From: Chrysomallon squamiferum
Lineage: Eukaryota; Mollusca; Gastropoda; Neomphalida; Peltospiridae
DNA length: 64,000 bases
NCBI GenBank assembly: GCA_012295275.1
Contig: CM022673.1
Coordinates: 3,893,605 to 3,957,604 of the forward strand
Reading direction: 5' to 3'
Part shown: one piece after another, positions 12,566 to 26,740 of the stretch
Layout of the letters: every line of letters begins with the position of its first letter
Position numbering within the stretch: position 1 is the stretch's first letter
Program-made: the position numbers and the translations under genes
Notes under the pieces: model-generated
The model's database searches: none
What the model saw: the letters and a program-made list of their open reading frames with translations, nothing else
What the model was told of the DNA's origin: nothing

Positions 12566-15500
12566 TTATAAGTAATCATACACAAAATAAAATAACATAC
12601 TTTATGACATTAGTTTAAATAGAAACATAAAATCTGAAACTTACGTACAGTAATTTAAGAACGACATGGACAGATAAACTTAAATTATCATTACTATAGC
12701 AGATAAAAAAAAAAAAAAGGCTGTAACTGTAATTAAACTAAAAGCAGTTAGAAAATAAAAAACCTACCTTCCGATAGAACTCTTTGCCGAATGTGCTGCA
12801 TCTTTCGTAGGCTGTAGAATTTTTCCTTTCAAATTTTCAAAACCGCCAAAAGGCATCTTTGCAAACCGATTAAAACCAATGGATTTGTTTTACTTCTTCC
12901 TTTTGGGGGCTTCAGGGTTGTTGGTTGTTTTTATTGTTGTTTGTTTGTTTGTGTGTTTTCTCTGTCACCCGTTTAAAAACTGAACTGTTCTTTGGTGATA
13001 TACTCGGTGCCCCAGCTACCACAGAACGGCACCCCAATAAAAGAGAAGAATCTATAAACGCGAATGATGATAGCAGCAGTGGTCGATAATTGCCAGACGT
13101 CAGCTTGCACGAGGTGATCGCGCGTGCTCTGAGCGGAAGCAACATTAGTCCACCTGGATGTTCTGGCGACCAATCAGATGATACTTTAGAGTGTGGAATA
13201 ATTCATGTTCAGTTGCCGAGTACGGCTCTGTGAGCCTATGGAATGGAGGTGGGGAGAACAAGAGTTAGTGCTTGCATTATTAATTGCAGCCCGACTTGAA
13301 AGCCAGTTCTAAATCCCCACGAGACCATTAGTAAATTGAATTTCATACCGACAATAGAGAAAAGCGTGGTTGCGAGGAAAAAGCGAACTTATAATTCACT
13401 GAGATGCAATTCTTGTGCTATTTTTCCCTGATCTCCAGCCAACGTACAGGGTAGACGAACAAAGCGGAACGTTGTATCGGTCGATATTGCGTTGGCAGCA
13501 GAAAAAGAAAATGTAAAAAAAAAAAAAAAAATTATGATAAAAATTTTTAAATATTTTTTTTTTTTTTTTTACTTGTTTATTGTTAACGGTTTTTCATCTG
13601 AAGAAATGCCAGAAAAACTCCGTTCCCGGGAGTTTTCATCCTGTTAAATGAACTTTGATTTGGAACATTATTGTTCCTTAACATCGCTTTCAGCCTGCCA
13701 GTTGTGTTTGAGCGCAAAGGGAGTTTATCGATATGAGAAACATAAAATAAACTTGCACGCGCAATAATACATCGGGTACAATTATCCGCGAACCTGCTTA
13801 CCTTTAAATTGTGTAACCATGGAAAAAGAAAAAGTCCTCTTCTGAATACTGAACACAGTCTTTCGTATTCCAGACACTTCGCTGTATTACACACATTAAT
13901 ACTTTCTTCTTTCTTCTTTTTTCTTCTTCTTTTTTTTTTTTCTCATTTATTTTTATTATTTCGTCATCACCGAGTCATTAAAACTTTGTGTCCTCTCTTT
14001 GAAAACACAGTTGATTACTTTTAATTCACTTTTTCACAAATTTAATGAAATACATTTTTATCGTCTTTCATTTATTGTCAGGGATAATTGAGAATATATA
14101 TTTTTTTTTTTTTTTGTCATTTTTATTTTTTTTTTCATTCTGAATATATATCAAATAAAATTCACCTTAAAAGTTGTTTTCATTCTAAAATCTGAAATGT
14201 TGTAATTTTAATTGAAAAACAGTATGACTTATTGTCACAAATCGCCTTAAGTAAAACGTGTGGATGTCTTTTGATAAATCTCTTTGTGTGTTCTGATTAA
14301 CATAATACAGCATTCCAGTGACGACACGATGATTGTGACATTTTCTAAATGAGTACATCGACTTGACGACGTCAGTGTGAGGCAATCTGAAAAGCGAAAT
14401 GAAGGACACGAGGTTACAATACAAAATTCATTACACTGCAGCATCAACGACAGAACAGAGTTCAACAATAATGTCACAGTATAACGCAGGTGTAATAAAT
14501 AAGCAGAGTACATATCAATAATTTAAGGGCGTTATTGCCGTAGGAAAGCTAGAAAGAAAAATGAATAAATCAAAAGAGAAAGAATGAAACAAAAACAAAG
14601 AAACGAAAAGTATATAATTATGACAACATGAAATATCTGCGACAGATGTACATTTGTTTCAATATTTTCCGTTCCAACCAGTGCCCCGATTCGGCTTATC
14701 AAAGACTATGGTGTATGTTCCAGACCGTGGGAAGGTTCATGCAAAAGAATCCTAGCTGCTGATCCTAGTATGAAAAGCCTATGAAGTGGAAGCAGTGGCT
14801 TTCCTAACCAAAATCATAATTTTACAAGAAACATGACTGACACCTAATACATGTTAATATAAACATATACTGAAGTGGTGCCATTCGTTTATTTATTCGG
14901 TTTAGAAAAACACTAAATGAATTATGCAAACAGATCTATGAGCCGAATTGACGAAATTCCTTTTTCTCATAGGTTGTTTATTTGTTTGTTTGTTTATGTT
15001 GGTTGTTTGGTTCGTCTTTTTATTTCCTTTTTTTCTTTTCTTTTTGGGGTCTTTTTATTTTATATTATTTTATTTTTTTATTTTTTTATTAATCGAAGAG
15101 CTATAAATCTAATTACACGAAATAAAACAAAGACAGGATTCACAAATTTCGTTCTAGGCTTTCAACGAAACATCCTAATCTTTGAGTTTACGTTAAAGTT
15201 GACACTAATCGTTGCTTTAAAATATTTACACTGTGTAAGTGTCGTGCAAGTGTTTAACTGCTGTGCATCTACTTTAGCCAGTGCTAATAGCTAAAGTGTG
15301 TTTCGCTTATCTGTACAATAGCAGTGGTGGAAAATAGCCTAAGGCTGGCTGATTTTTGCTTGGGTGGATACATCATATTGTCAATAACGCCTAATCACTC
15401 AGTCATAGAGTCCTCTCGTGGCAGAAACAAAAACAGAAACACGAACGATAACTAGGCGAGTGCGTGCATTCGGGTATTGTTTTAACAGAACGACTGTCTT

Positions 15501-15783
15501 GAAAACAGTGCTGCCAAAGACGAAGATATTATTTTCAGTAATGACAAAGAGAGATAATGAAGATGGTGGTCTAGAAAAGAAAAAGTTAAGTGACGAATAG
15601 ACGGTCCAAGACTGTTTGTAATGAGAGTGGAAGTCAACCCAAACTTGTTAAATGTTTACACAAGACAACCATTACCCTCGAAATGTGCTTTACGTCGTGT
15701 AAACGAGACGTAATTTAGTAGTCATCAGAAATGACTCGAATTCATTTGTCTGCAATCAGCCACACATTTCCCGTAATTCTCTT

Positions 15784-15907
<124 letters not shown>

Positions 15908-16599
15908 ATCTGTCTAACCATCTATACAAACACACACGGTTTTTTTTTCTCTCTCTCTCTCTTTAACACTGATTTTCTTCCTTTCTGCGTCCTCTTAAGT
16001 ATCTGTGTTTTTGCCTGTTATTTGTTCATAAGAGCAGATTAATAATATATCTAATTAAGTATACACGTATATGTATTTATATATATATGTACGTGTATAC
16101 GAAATGAAAATCTGGATTAATATCCGCTTGGCATCATTAACATTCGTCAAAAGTAATCAGTTGAAGAGGGATAACTCTAAACTGACTTGCCAATTAGTTA
16201 TCGATTACTGAAACAGAAGAAAATTAACACGTCTTCTTAAACGATATTATCACGAAGTGATAAATCACAAAATGATCAAATAAAAAACAAAATAATTGGC
16301 TCATTTAATATCATGTTTTATGCTGAAAAAAGCGACTTTTATCAGGTGATAATATTGACAAATGACTTGCGGGTCCAAGTGAAACTAATCTGAATACGTA
16401 AAACTTGTAATGCTACGAATGACTGACTAATTGCATAAATGAATGAACGAGCGAATCAGCGAGTGTTTGTTTTATGACATCTCTTTTCCGGGTAATCTCA
16501 ACTGTAATTAGGGGCGTCAGATGTTTAGATTTTATTTAATAACATTAACAGACCGGTTTAAAACTCTCTGGCAGAACTATCTATTAGCGGAAAATCATT

Positions 16600-16885
16600 T
16601 TTAATAAATAAATAAATAAATAATAATATCAACAAAAATAATAATAATAATAATAATAATAATATAAAGCAATAATAATAATAACAGTAATAGTAATAAT
16701 AATTATAGCAATAATTAATAATAATAGTAATATTAATAATAACAAAAAATAATAATAGCAATAATAATAATAGTAGTAATAATAACAATAACAATAATAA
16801 TAATAATAATAGCAATAATATTAATATGAGTAATAATAATAATAATTATAATAGTAATAATAATAACAATAATAATAATATTAAT
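16600..16885. repeat. (AAT)n region with AGT/AAC variants
   Basis: Almost continuous AAT trinucleotides; polyasparagine or polyleucine reading frames here are repeat products. Confidence 0.95.
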
Positions 16886-17497
16886 GACAACTTCTCAAAA
16901 TCACGTAACACGACATTTGATCAAACTAGACGTGGTATACTGACTGAAATGGGAATGAAGACAATGTGTAACATGACGAGATTAGAACCTACGACCATCC
17001 ACATCTCGGCATCTCTACCATTCGGTACAAGCCTGCTCCAACAACATGTAATGTGACAAAACAAAAATCGATTAGAACAATGTGTGTGGGTGTCATCTTT
17101 TTTTTTTTTTTTTTTGCGTTATAATTGTACTAGTCATGTAAATGCATAATATTGTTAAAGGTTAAACAATTAAATTAAAAAAATAAATTAAATTTTTAAA
17201 AAAGTCACAATATGAAAAGGAGGAAGTTTTTATTACCAGAATTTAATAATGGGTTTTAAACTTTCACTGCAAATCCCACAGAGTATATTCAGAGCAGTTA
17301 TCTGTAATTTCAGTTTGCAAACTAATTCTGATGGTGAATGATCTGATAGAATATTGTTATTGAAATCCACCACTGCATAATATATGAAAAGTTTTTTTTT
17401 TTTTTTTTTTAATTGTGGTTGTAGTCTATAATAAATAATACATGTAATGTCTAAATATATTAAAAAAAAAATAATATTTCATAATCGGCACCAAATT

Positions 17498-17498
<1 letters not shown>

Positions 17499-17588
<90 letters not shown>
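17499..17588. repeat. (GA)n microsatellite
   Basis: Uninterrupted AG dinucleotides, followed by degenerate (CAGA/GATA)n to about 17640. Confidence 0.97.
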
Positions 17589-17591
<3 letters not shown>

Positions 17592-17944
17592 AAACTGACA
17601 GACGGATAGACAGATAAACAAGATAAACAGGCAGGCAGACTGAAAGCGAGATATTTTATTTTATTTTATTTTATCAGTAAAATTAAGGAAAAAGTAAAGT
17701 AAATCTTTTAGAACATCTGCAGGACGACCAATGAAAATCCCAACTAATAACAAACAAACAAACACAAATTTGTACAGAAGTGTCGTTAATTACCATTATA
17801 CAAATAAAACAATACTTAATCTAAACTTACAGGCTCGATATAACAGTACTTAAAATAAATTACAGGGAGTGGGACAAAATGAGAGAGAGAAAAAAAACAA
17901 AAAAAAAACAAACAAACTACAAAATGAAACTGAAAATTATCGGA

Positions 17945-18180
17945 TGTGCTCAAATCAATCATGGCTACCGGGCCGCGCGATTAACCGGTAAGTACAACAA
18001 CGACCCTGGCACACTCGTTCGCGTGCAGAACGGCAGTGAGTGAAACTGCGGCCGAAAATAACCGTGGACTTGTGTAATTACCGTTATAGCGATTACTAAT
18101 TAAACAGTCCTCTGCACAAGGCTGGCTGCAGTTGAAAACTAATTTCACCACTCCTGTACACTAACTAGAATTTTATTTAT
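17945..18180. promoter_or_regulatory. Candidate distal regulatory island
   Basis: A CpG-rich, repeat-poor block containing GTAATTACC and ATTACTAATTAAAC, words typical of homeodomain sites. No coding frame or gene start is evident. Confidence 0.25.
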
Positions 18181-18270
18181 ACTCACGCCTATCCTTAATA
18201 CAATGTACACGTACTCAATTTTAATTCAGTAAACCTATTAAAAAAATAATAATAATAAAATAAAAAAGAC

Positions 18271-18515
18271 CAGTAGAGTAAAGTTTCCGTTGATAGCTAA
18301 TAATTATGATGTATTTAACTAAAGCATCAAAATGGTGAAACAACTGTTAGAAATTCTAATGTTAACTGTTAACATAGACTATCTCGAAGCAAGTCAGTAC
18401 AGCTTCCTTTGATAGCTAACGGTTGTGATGTATTTAACTAAAGCACCAGTGAAACACTTGTTATAAAAATATTTCAATTAACGGTTAACACAAATTACCT
18501 GTAAGCAAAATATTT
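18271..18515. repeat. Imperfect tandem duplication, unit about 122 bp
   Basis: Both units contain TTGATAGCTAAY, TGATGTATTTAACTAAAGCA and GTTAACA in the same order. Confidence 0.7.
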
Positions 18516-19130
18516 TTAAAATGGGGATGAAAGAAAAAAATAAATCTACAATAATTTTAGTGAAATGGAGTAGAAAGGTACTCATAAACGTAAAAATAAT
18601 TATTCAGGTCGTAAATAAATTGGTGTTGATGATGATGATGATGATGACGATGATTATGATGATATGATAATGATAATGGGATGATAACCATAATGATGAG
18701 GACTGAATAGATCATAATGAAATAATTGTTGATGATAGTGATGATTATCGTGATCATTAACAAGATGATGATGGTGATGATGACAGTTACAACGCTGACG
18801 ACGATGTTAATTATGGCGATTATAATTTTTTCTCTGTTACTCAGCTTACTTCGTGAAACACATTAATATTTAATTATTTCCCTATCCATGCATGATTGGC
18901 TGATTTCACTCACAATAACAATGTATATGCTGGGTCAACTGTCAGCATAATCTTTGTTTATTTTGTTAAACAATAACACAAGAGTGCATTGATTCATTTT
19001 CTATCGTCAGTTATTGGATGTCGAGAATTTCTAACATTAACAGCAAGCGTGTTTTTATATGCGTGTCTAAACCTGTGACCTTTGACAATAATAACGTGTT
19101 GAATCAAGAAATTGTCAAAACTGGTACCAA

Positions 19131-19195
19131 TGAGTTTTGATCTTACAACCCTTTAGCCTTTCAGTAAAGCTGTCTACCCTTCAAGCTACACTCCT
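19131..19195 (-). repeat. Possible decayed tRNA-derived SINE head
   Basis: On the - strand GTAGCTTGAAGGGTAGACAG resembles an RNA polymerase III A box and D arm. About 35 nt later GGTTGTAAGATCAAAACTC sits where a B box and T arm would be. The B box is poor and no intact cloverleaf is seen. Confidence 0.3.
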
Positions 19196-19583
19196 GATTT
19201 CCAGCAAAATATTACTGCACTGAAGTAAGAGATTCCGACAAATTTCAAATTTAAGGCTTTCGTCTGGAAGAGTCGTTTAAGATAAACAGTATATGAACTG
19301 TTTTAACCTGTTTTTAAGTTTCAGTGTCGCTATACACAAACAGAACATCGCAGATGAGTTACAGGTTGTCTTGTTACTGAGGTACTGGTTTTCTAGAACG
19401 AATATTTCTGCTTGAGTTTTCTCTAGCGCTGCAAACAATCTTTTGAACTCCAAGCCTTAAGGTATATAAGTTTTGAGAAAAAAAAAAAGAAAAAAAAAAG
19501 TTTTTCTTTTTAGTGTTTCAGTATTGGATAAGACGGTATGAAACTAACCAGAGGGCTCCTATTGTTTACTTAATTGACTTTAG

Positions 19584-19615
<32 letters not shown>

Positions 19616-19927
19616 CTTTAACAAGAAATTGTTTGTTTTTTTCCCCGTGACTTTCACATTTGCATTTCTCCCTCTTTATCTGTCTCTAGCTTTCTTTTGT
19701 TAGTTTTTATTTATTTATTTATTTATTATTGTTGTTGTTGTTGTTTGTTTGTTTGTTGTTGTTGTTTTTGTTGTTTGCTTGTTATTTTGTTGTTGTTTTT
19801 TTTAAATTTATTTTTCATTTTCTCTGAATTTATTTTCATATATATATATGTATGTAGCACATAAACACAAACCACACACCAACAAGCTTGCACACATTCA
19901 TAAATACAAAAACTTTATATCCTTTTA

Positions 19928-19929
<2 letters not shown>

Positions 19930-20024
<95 letters not shown>
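19930..20024. repeat. (TC)n microsatellite at edge of dispersed element B
   Basis: Uninterrupted TC dinucleotides adjoining GGCAACTCG. Confidence 0.97.
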
Positions 20025-20026
<2 letters not shown>

Positions 20027-20294
20027 CAACTCGTCAGGTGTGTCAGTGAACAAGTTTAAACCATTTCAGTACATTTCACAAAATACCAGCCTGGGTTCTT
20101 TGTGACTGGGTTCTCGTTCACAAAGAAAGGTCGCTAACGTCGTCACATTGTTTAGTGTACGTTTCCAATACACGGACAACAGGTGTTCAGTCTAAACACG
20201 TTACTGTTTAAATCAATTATTCAACGGTTTATATTCCGTAGAAGATTCTAACATATCTATACTATTTATGTACTTCAGAAGTATAGCATTTCTG
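20025..20294. mobile_element. Dispersed element, copy B, following a (TC)n tract
   Basis: This is a near-identical partner of 5217-5486 in the same orientation, again directly after a (TC)n run (19930-20024). The sequences before the (TC)n runs of the two copies are unrelated, so the (TC)n/GGCAAC junction seems to be part of the element. Confidence 0.65.
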
Positions 20295-21301
20295 TTCAGT
20301 CTAGTGTCAGACTGTTGACGGTTAGTAAAGAAAGAAGAGAGACTGAAGTATACTTTACGTCATAAATAGAAACCGTTAATAGGATTCGATCCCAGTTATA
20401 GGTAATCGTAACCATGATGAGACTGATGCTGAATAATAAATGGAGTGAATGAATAGAGAGTTTGTTACTTTAACTATTTAGATGTCGTTGATGAAGGTGG
20501 TGATGGGGACTTTTATGTTAATTAGTTACAATTTATAATTAGTCGCAGTATCATCATATCATAACACTGATAGTAGAAGCATTCATAATCTACTTGTAGA
20601 GTGACATTCGTCGTGGTAGCAGCAGAAACAGTGGAATTGGAGGTAGTAGTTGGAGTAGTGGTCATAGAAGTCATATTTGTAGTAGTTGTGATAGCGGCTG
20701 CAGTTGTGTTGGTGGTAGTGTTCGCAGCAACAGGAGGATCTAGTTGAAGCAGCTGCAGCAGTAGTAGTAGTAGTAGTAGTAATTTAATAGTTGTAGCATC
20801 ATCAGCAATGATACTAGTAGTTGTAGTCGTGGTAATAGTAACCATAATAAAATAAATAATAGTTAACAGTAGCTTAAGAAATAGTTTTAAATATATTTTA
20901 ATACTCATTTTCTTTTATGTTGTAATTATATTTTTAGTACAATATAAATGTCACGTAAAAGTGAAAATAATCGTAAATTTCGATTATACGTTGTGTGTGT
21001 ATCATGTTATATCGTGACGAATTCGCGAAGCGAAATTTTATAGGTTTATTTAATTACATCGTTAACGATTGTTTATTAACTAAGAAAACTGTACTAAGCA
21101 GTCTGTGGCGAGGAAAGCAATTTTAAAAACCTGTTTTATTTAGTAAATATCACTTATTTTCAATTATTTACGTTCAGGATATTCCGTTAGAAAGCGTATT
21201 TTACGTTTTTCGTGTCAGTAAATAAATATATTTCTGTCCGTAAGAAGATTTAGTTTATTAAATATGTGTTCATACGCAAAAGTATATGTATGTGTGAGTG
21301 T

Positions 21302-21384
<83 letters not shown>
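21302..21384. repeat. Compound (GT)n(GA)n microsatellite
   Basis: About eight GT units pass directly into about 34 GA units. Confidence 0.96.
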
Positions 21385-21389
<5 letters not shown>

Positions 21390-23279
21390 TATAGTTTTTT
21401 AAACTTAATTTTATTTTAATCTACACATATATTACACGGATGAGGATTTATAACGTGTTTTGTATCATTTAGTTTTAATAAATGTTGACACAAAATCAAA
21501 TGAGATACAAAACAAATTCATGTGGGCACATACGAAATACTCTTAAAAACAAATGTTTCAGTAGAAAGAAAGCATTCTTATTATTGCTCACATGTATTTG
21601 TTTTTAAACTGTATGTATTAATTTTATTGTCGAATTCTAAAACAATAACGGAGTTATATCCTTTTTCTCATTTTCGAAATGAATTTGAGAAATAACAATA
21701 ATAAACAAATATTGCTTTTCAAAAGCATGTATTCTCTTTATTGTTGTATGTAATAAAAAACTTATTAACTAACATCTATCTATCCTACTGTAGTCCGTGG
21801 TTTCTAACTACAAACATACAGTTTTATTTTATAATCAGTCTGTTTATTTTATGTTTTGAAAATTTAAAAGCTTTTTTTTTCTTTTTTCTAAAATATCACT
21901 GTGGCTGACGTTTTGAAATGCATAATATTAATAAAATAGAGTTTTTGAATTTTTTTTAATAATTTTTTTATAAATATATCTGTTCATATATTGACCTTTT
22001 ATTTCAAAATGATTTCACTAGTATAATAAACACTGGGGGAAGAAAAATGAATGAATCTATTCATTTATTTAATTGAGCTTGTCTCTTTTAAGTTTTTTTT
22101 TTGTTGTTATTCCAGACTACACGATGGTCATTTGCTTTTTAAAAACGGATCTATTAATTTTGTTGTTTTTCTTATTACTGATGTACTGTTCTTTATTCAG
22201 CACAGTGTGACTCTAAACCACGAACCCGGACAAATAAACACAACGTTAATTGCTGGTTTTACAAATATGTAACTAACTCTCAGTAAAACGCCGTCATTAT
22301 TTGCCAGTTTTATATGTGTCGGAAGCTTTCAGTTATTTTTAATATTTTGTTTCATCAACATTACAGCTATGTCAATAACACCACAGGCACACAGTGTTCA
22401 AACACATACACTACGACAGCGGCATCAGCGCATGATGTCGCTGGTTAGCGATGATGACAAAGAGATGAACGGTTTCGTAAAGACTCGCAGGTCGTCTTTT
22501 TGTTTTTGGCCATTTGCTTGTATTTTGTGTGCGCTAATTATCTCTTGTATTATTTAAATCAGTGTTGTTACTGTGTTATTGATTTGGATATATACTATTC
22601 TGAAAGCGAACGTACGATCGATTCCAGCAGAACAATAGATCGTGTACTGATTTACCGTACACTTCATTAATATATGCGCTTTTAACCTTTTCCTTTGTTA
22701 AATTATCTCTTTATTTCTTTTTTTTATTATTATTATTCTTTCTTTCTATTTTCTTTATTCTTTCTTTCTATCTTTTTTTGTTTTTGTTTTTTCGATAAAA
22801 TTGATGATGTTAAATTTTCATTATGACAAACGGATTACAATAAAATGTTTATTATTTATATTCAAGCATGCTTATCGTGGGCACAAACCATGACATCCCC
22901 GGTCATTATACATTCATGAATTACTTACGTTACTAAAGAAAAATCGACAAATGTTTATAGTATAGACTTTTCAAAACTTAATGTAAATTTTATAATTTAA
23001 TTGCTATAAATATAGCATGTTCAAATTGGCTGTACCAACTTTTATTTAATATTTTCTGTCATTCAGTTGAAACTGAATCAAATTAAACTGATTGCTTACT
23101 CAGAATAGAAGTAATTTGGGGAGCGGCAACAAACACTTATTTAAAACGAAATGACGGAACATGACAAATAAGTGAATATGCATTGCTATAAAATTACTGT
23201 ACATAAAAGTGACAAAGAGAGAGAGTCACAGAGAGAGGAGAATAAGCAAGAAAGAAGAGTAAAAGAGAGAGGGGAAATA

Positions 23280-23402
<123 letters not shown>

Positions 23403-25462
23403 CACACGGACGCAGACACATATACATTCTATTGCTACTCTTCTCAAACAGTTATTTCCAATCAAAATAATTAAATCAAAGAAATTAATTGAAATAGCTC
23501 TGGCAGTAATTGTGTTATTTCGTAGGCAGCGGGCATTTTTCGTTCTCAAAACTAACATGTATTCATAGCCGAAGTCTTAAACTGTTTATCTTAGAATAAC
23601 GAAATGTAGTAATTATTTATTCTTTTTTACTTTCAGATTTGTTTAAACCATACTCGCAAAAGTCGTCACTGTTGTAAGCTGGAGTATGTATGATGGAACT
23701 GAAGATTAGTTTGTATATGTATATTGTTGTCATGCATGATGACCGTGATTTTGCAGATTCCTGTTATACACGCTGTAACATGTCTGCTGCTGAACCGACT
23801 CTTACATCATTAATGTCCTCTAATTCAATGGCGTCTTTTCGACCATCGGGTTTTAAATGTCAAACGTTTAGTGATCAAAGATCACCAGATGTTTGGCGCA
23901 TCTAACAACCGCTTGAGATTCAGTCTCCTGACAAACAGGCGGAATCAAACAGACACAAGCCATGCGAATTATCCAGCTTCTGAAACATTGCACAAAGAAA
24001 GGCATATATTTAATAAAGGTTTTGTTCTGAATTTTATTGAAAATCCAAGCCACGTACTTTAAACATTTTTCCATTAGCGGTGAACATTTCCCTTCAGAAG
24101 TTCGACACATCGCACGGTCTTCACTGTGTTACAGATCGACGTGGAAAGAATCCCAAAGGCAACAGACAACATCTGACCTTGATCATCACTTATCGTGAAC
24201 CCAGAACCCAGTCAGAGTTGAGTAAACCACTGAAACTAAGTGGATGCTGCGCTGCAGATGTAAGTGGATGGATGTGTCAATGTAGGTAACATTTAGGATA
24301 TTTACTACAAAAAAATAAAAAATTAAATTAAAAAAAAAAAGAGAGAGAGAAAAAAAGTCCTGATGTGGACACGTAATTTCTGAAACTACCAGAATTATTT
24401 GCAAGACACAAAAACTACGTTGACGCAACATCAGATATCCGTGATTAGTTTTGAAAAGATTCTGTTTGGCACGTTGCCTTGTTCTGTGATTACAGGTCTG
24501 TTGCCTCTGAATGCAAGCAATTTGTTTTGGCCACCCCGTTCAGAACGCGACCTTATTGCAAGAGTGGTCCGAAATGTGTTTCTATTTCTGGCGTGTTGTC
24601 ATGTAAGTTAATCTGCATTTGTAGGGGAAAATATAAAATGCTGATATTGAAATAAATTAACTGTGATATTTTTTAAAACTGTTGTAACATGTCTACTGGT
24701 TTGATTTTGGAATACAATTAATAAAAATGAGGGAATAAACATATATTGACGAATATGAGAAGAAACCTGTTCTGCAATTTCACGAGTTACTCTTAAAGAT
24801 TAGCAAGATGGGATCCTTTATTTTTACCTACCTATAGATCAGAACACATTTACTACAGCGTTTGGTAAACCAGTACTAGACAAAAAGAAAAAATGGATGA
24901 ATAATGAAAATAATGCAATCATCAGTACTTAAACATACACAAACACACATATATTGATTTAGGAACGTGCAAATAAATGTATAATTATATATGCACTGAT
25001 CCAGTGCAAGATATATTCGTTAACAAAAAATAAGCAGCGTAAATAAAACATATATTACCACCCATTTAAAACTATAATCAATTATACATATGCACGCTCA
25101 AGTAAACTCACAAATTTTTGTTTCAGCCGTTGTACTCAAAATAGATTCAATGCGTAAAAGAAAACAAACAAATAAAATAATAATAATAATAAAAACTATT
25201 TGATTTTAAGTGCTTCCTGGAAAATGATCGATTAAAGTAGAATAGTTTTTTTTTATTCAGGAACAAGATCGTTTTAATAAAATGAAGTATTGGATAAGCA
25301 GAAAAAAAAAAAAAAAAAAGATAAACAATATAAATCTTATTGAAGATAACTGAATCTTATGTATGTAAATATATCTTAAAATATTTTGTATGGTATTTTT
25401 CTATCAGATATATATATGTTACTATATTATAAAATGAAAGAGTTTTGTCTGCAAAAATGGGA

Positions 25463-25509
<47 letters not shown>

Positions 25510-26661
25510 CACATTATTGTTAGTAGTATTAGTATTAGTATTATTAAACATACATATATTTATATATTTATAACTTTTCTAATGGATAGCCATACATTAA
25601 GAAACTTCCGTGTTATGTTTGTACATCTATATGATTTTATAAACTGATTTTTTGTGAGATATGCACTTGCTATGAAACGAACTCGTTGTCGACGTGATAT
25701 TAAATTTCAAGTATAAATGAATTATTTACACTCGCTAAGAGACTTTCATGGTTTCTCCGACGATATATAGGTTTATTTTTTCTTGGCGGTATTAATAAAA
25801 CATACTGAGATATTCAAATATGAATATTTCTAGGTGTATTACGTCATTAATTGAAATCATTTTTTGCCCGGAACAAAATAAACACGATAGCAACAAAATC
25901 CGATTGTACAGTTCTTATTAATAGAAATTGCTAGAACTACCATCTCTGTATCAACGAAAAAAGAAAAAAAAAAAAAAAATGTTATTTCATATTAGTTTCT
26001 TTTATATCTCCACATCATACGACGATTTCAGTCTTGTAAAGTATTATTCAGCTACAATTTATCAATGAAACACAATCATACATGGCATTAATTTCCCCAA
26101 ACTCTTTACAGCTGCATAAACATTAACGATGTTTCTGATGGCATTTTCAAACGGGACATTCTAGAATACTGGTAACAATAATATTTCGTACTGGGCCCCA
26201 GGGACCCGGGTTTTTCTCCTCCCCACATTAACATACCATGTTGTGGTCTCCGTGGACAGGAAGACAGACTTATTGTCTGTAGTCGGAGCTTTTACAGAAG
26301 AGTTGTAAATGTAATACTGAATTTTACGTCAGTAAAATATGATTAAGAGTGTTACTGTGTTCACTGTCTTGTGGCGACCATCTTTGTGGAGTGCGTGGGT
26401 TTGAATTCTTGTAGAAACTTCCGTTAGTAAATGTAACTTCACTTGGGTAATCGAGATTTCGAGAAACTGTGTTCTATGGGTGCTTGCGAGACATTAAAAA
26501 TAAAAAAAAATAAAAAAAGTGGATACAGAGCCGGATTTAAATGTGGTGAGGCTCTAAATTATAAAACGTTTTAGAGTCCATATTTAACAAGTAATAACAG
26601 AGAATAATGCTTTGTTAAAACTGAAATTCATTAGCTTCTCTAGCTTGATATATTAACATTG

Positions 26662-26740
26662 GATGGATGGATGGATGGATGGATGGATGGATGGATGGAT
26701 GGATGGATAGATGGATGGGTGAATGGATGGATGGATGGAA
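26662..26740. repeat. (GGAT)n tetranucleotide repeat
   Basis: About twenty units of GGAT with one ATAG and one GGTGAAT interruption, followed by a GTAT/GTGT tract at 26820-26880. Confidence 0.95.

Noticed and set aside
22369-22557. 62-codon frame ending in a hydrophobic segment on the + strand
   Set aside because: It looks superficially like a tail-anchored protein but has no supporting exons, start context or family match.
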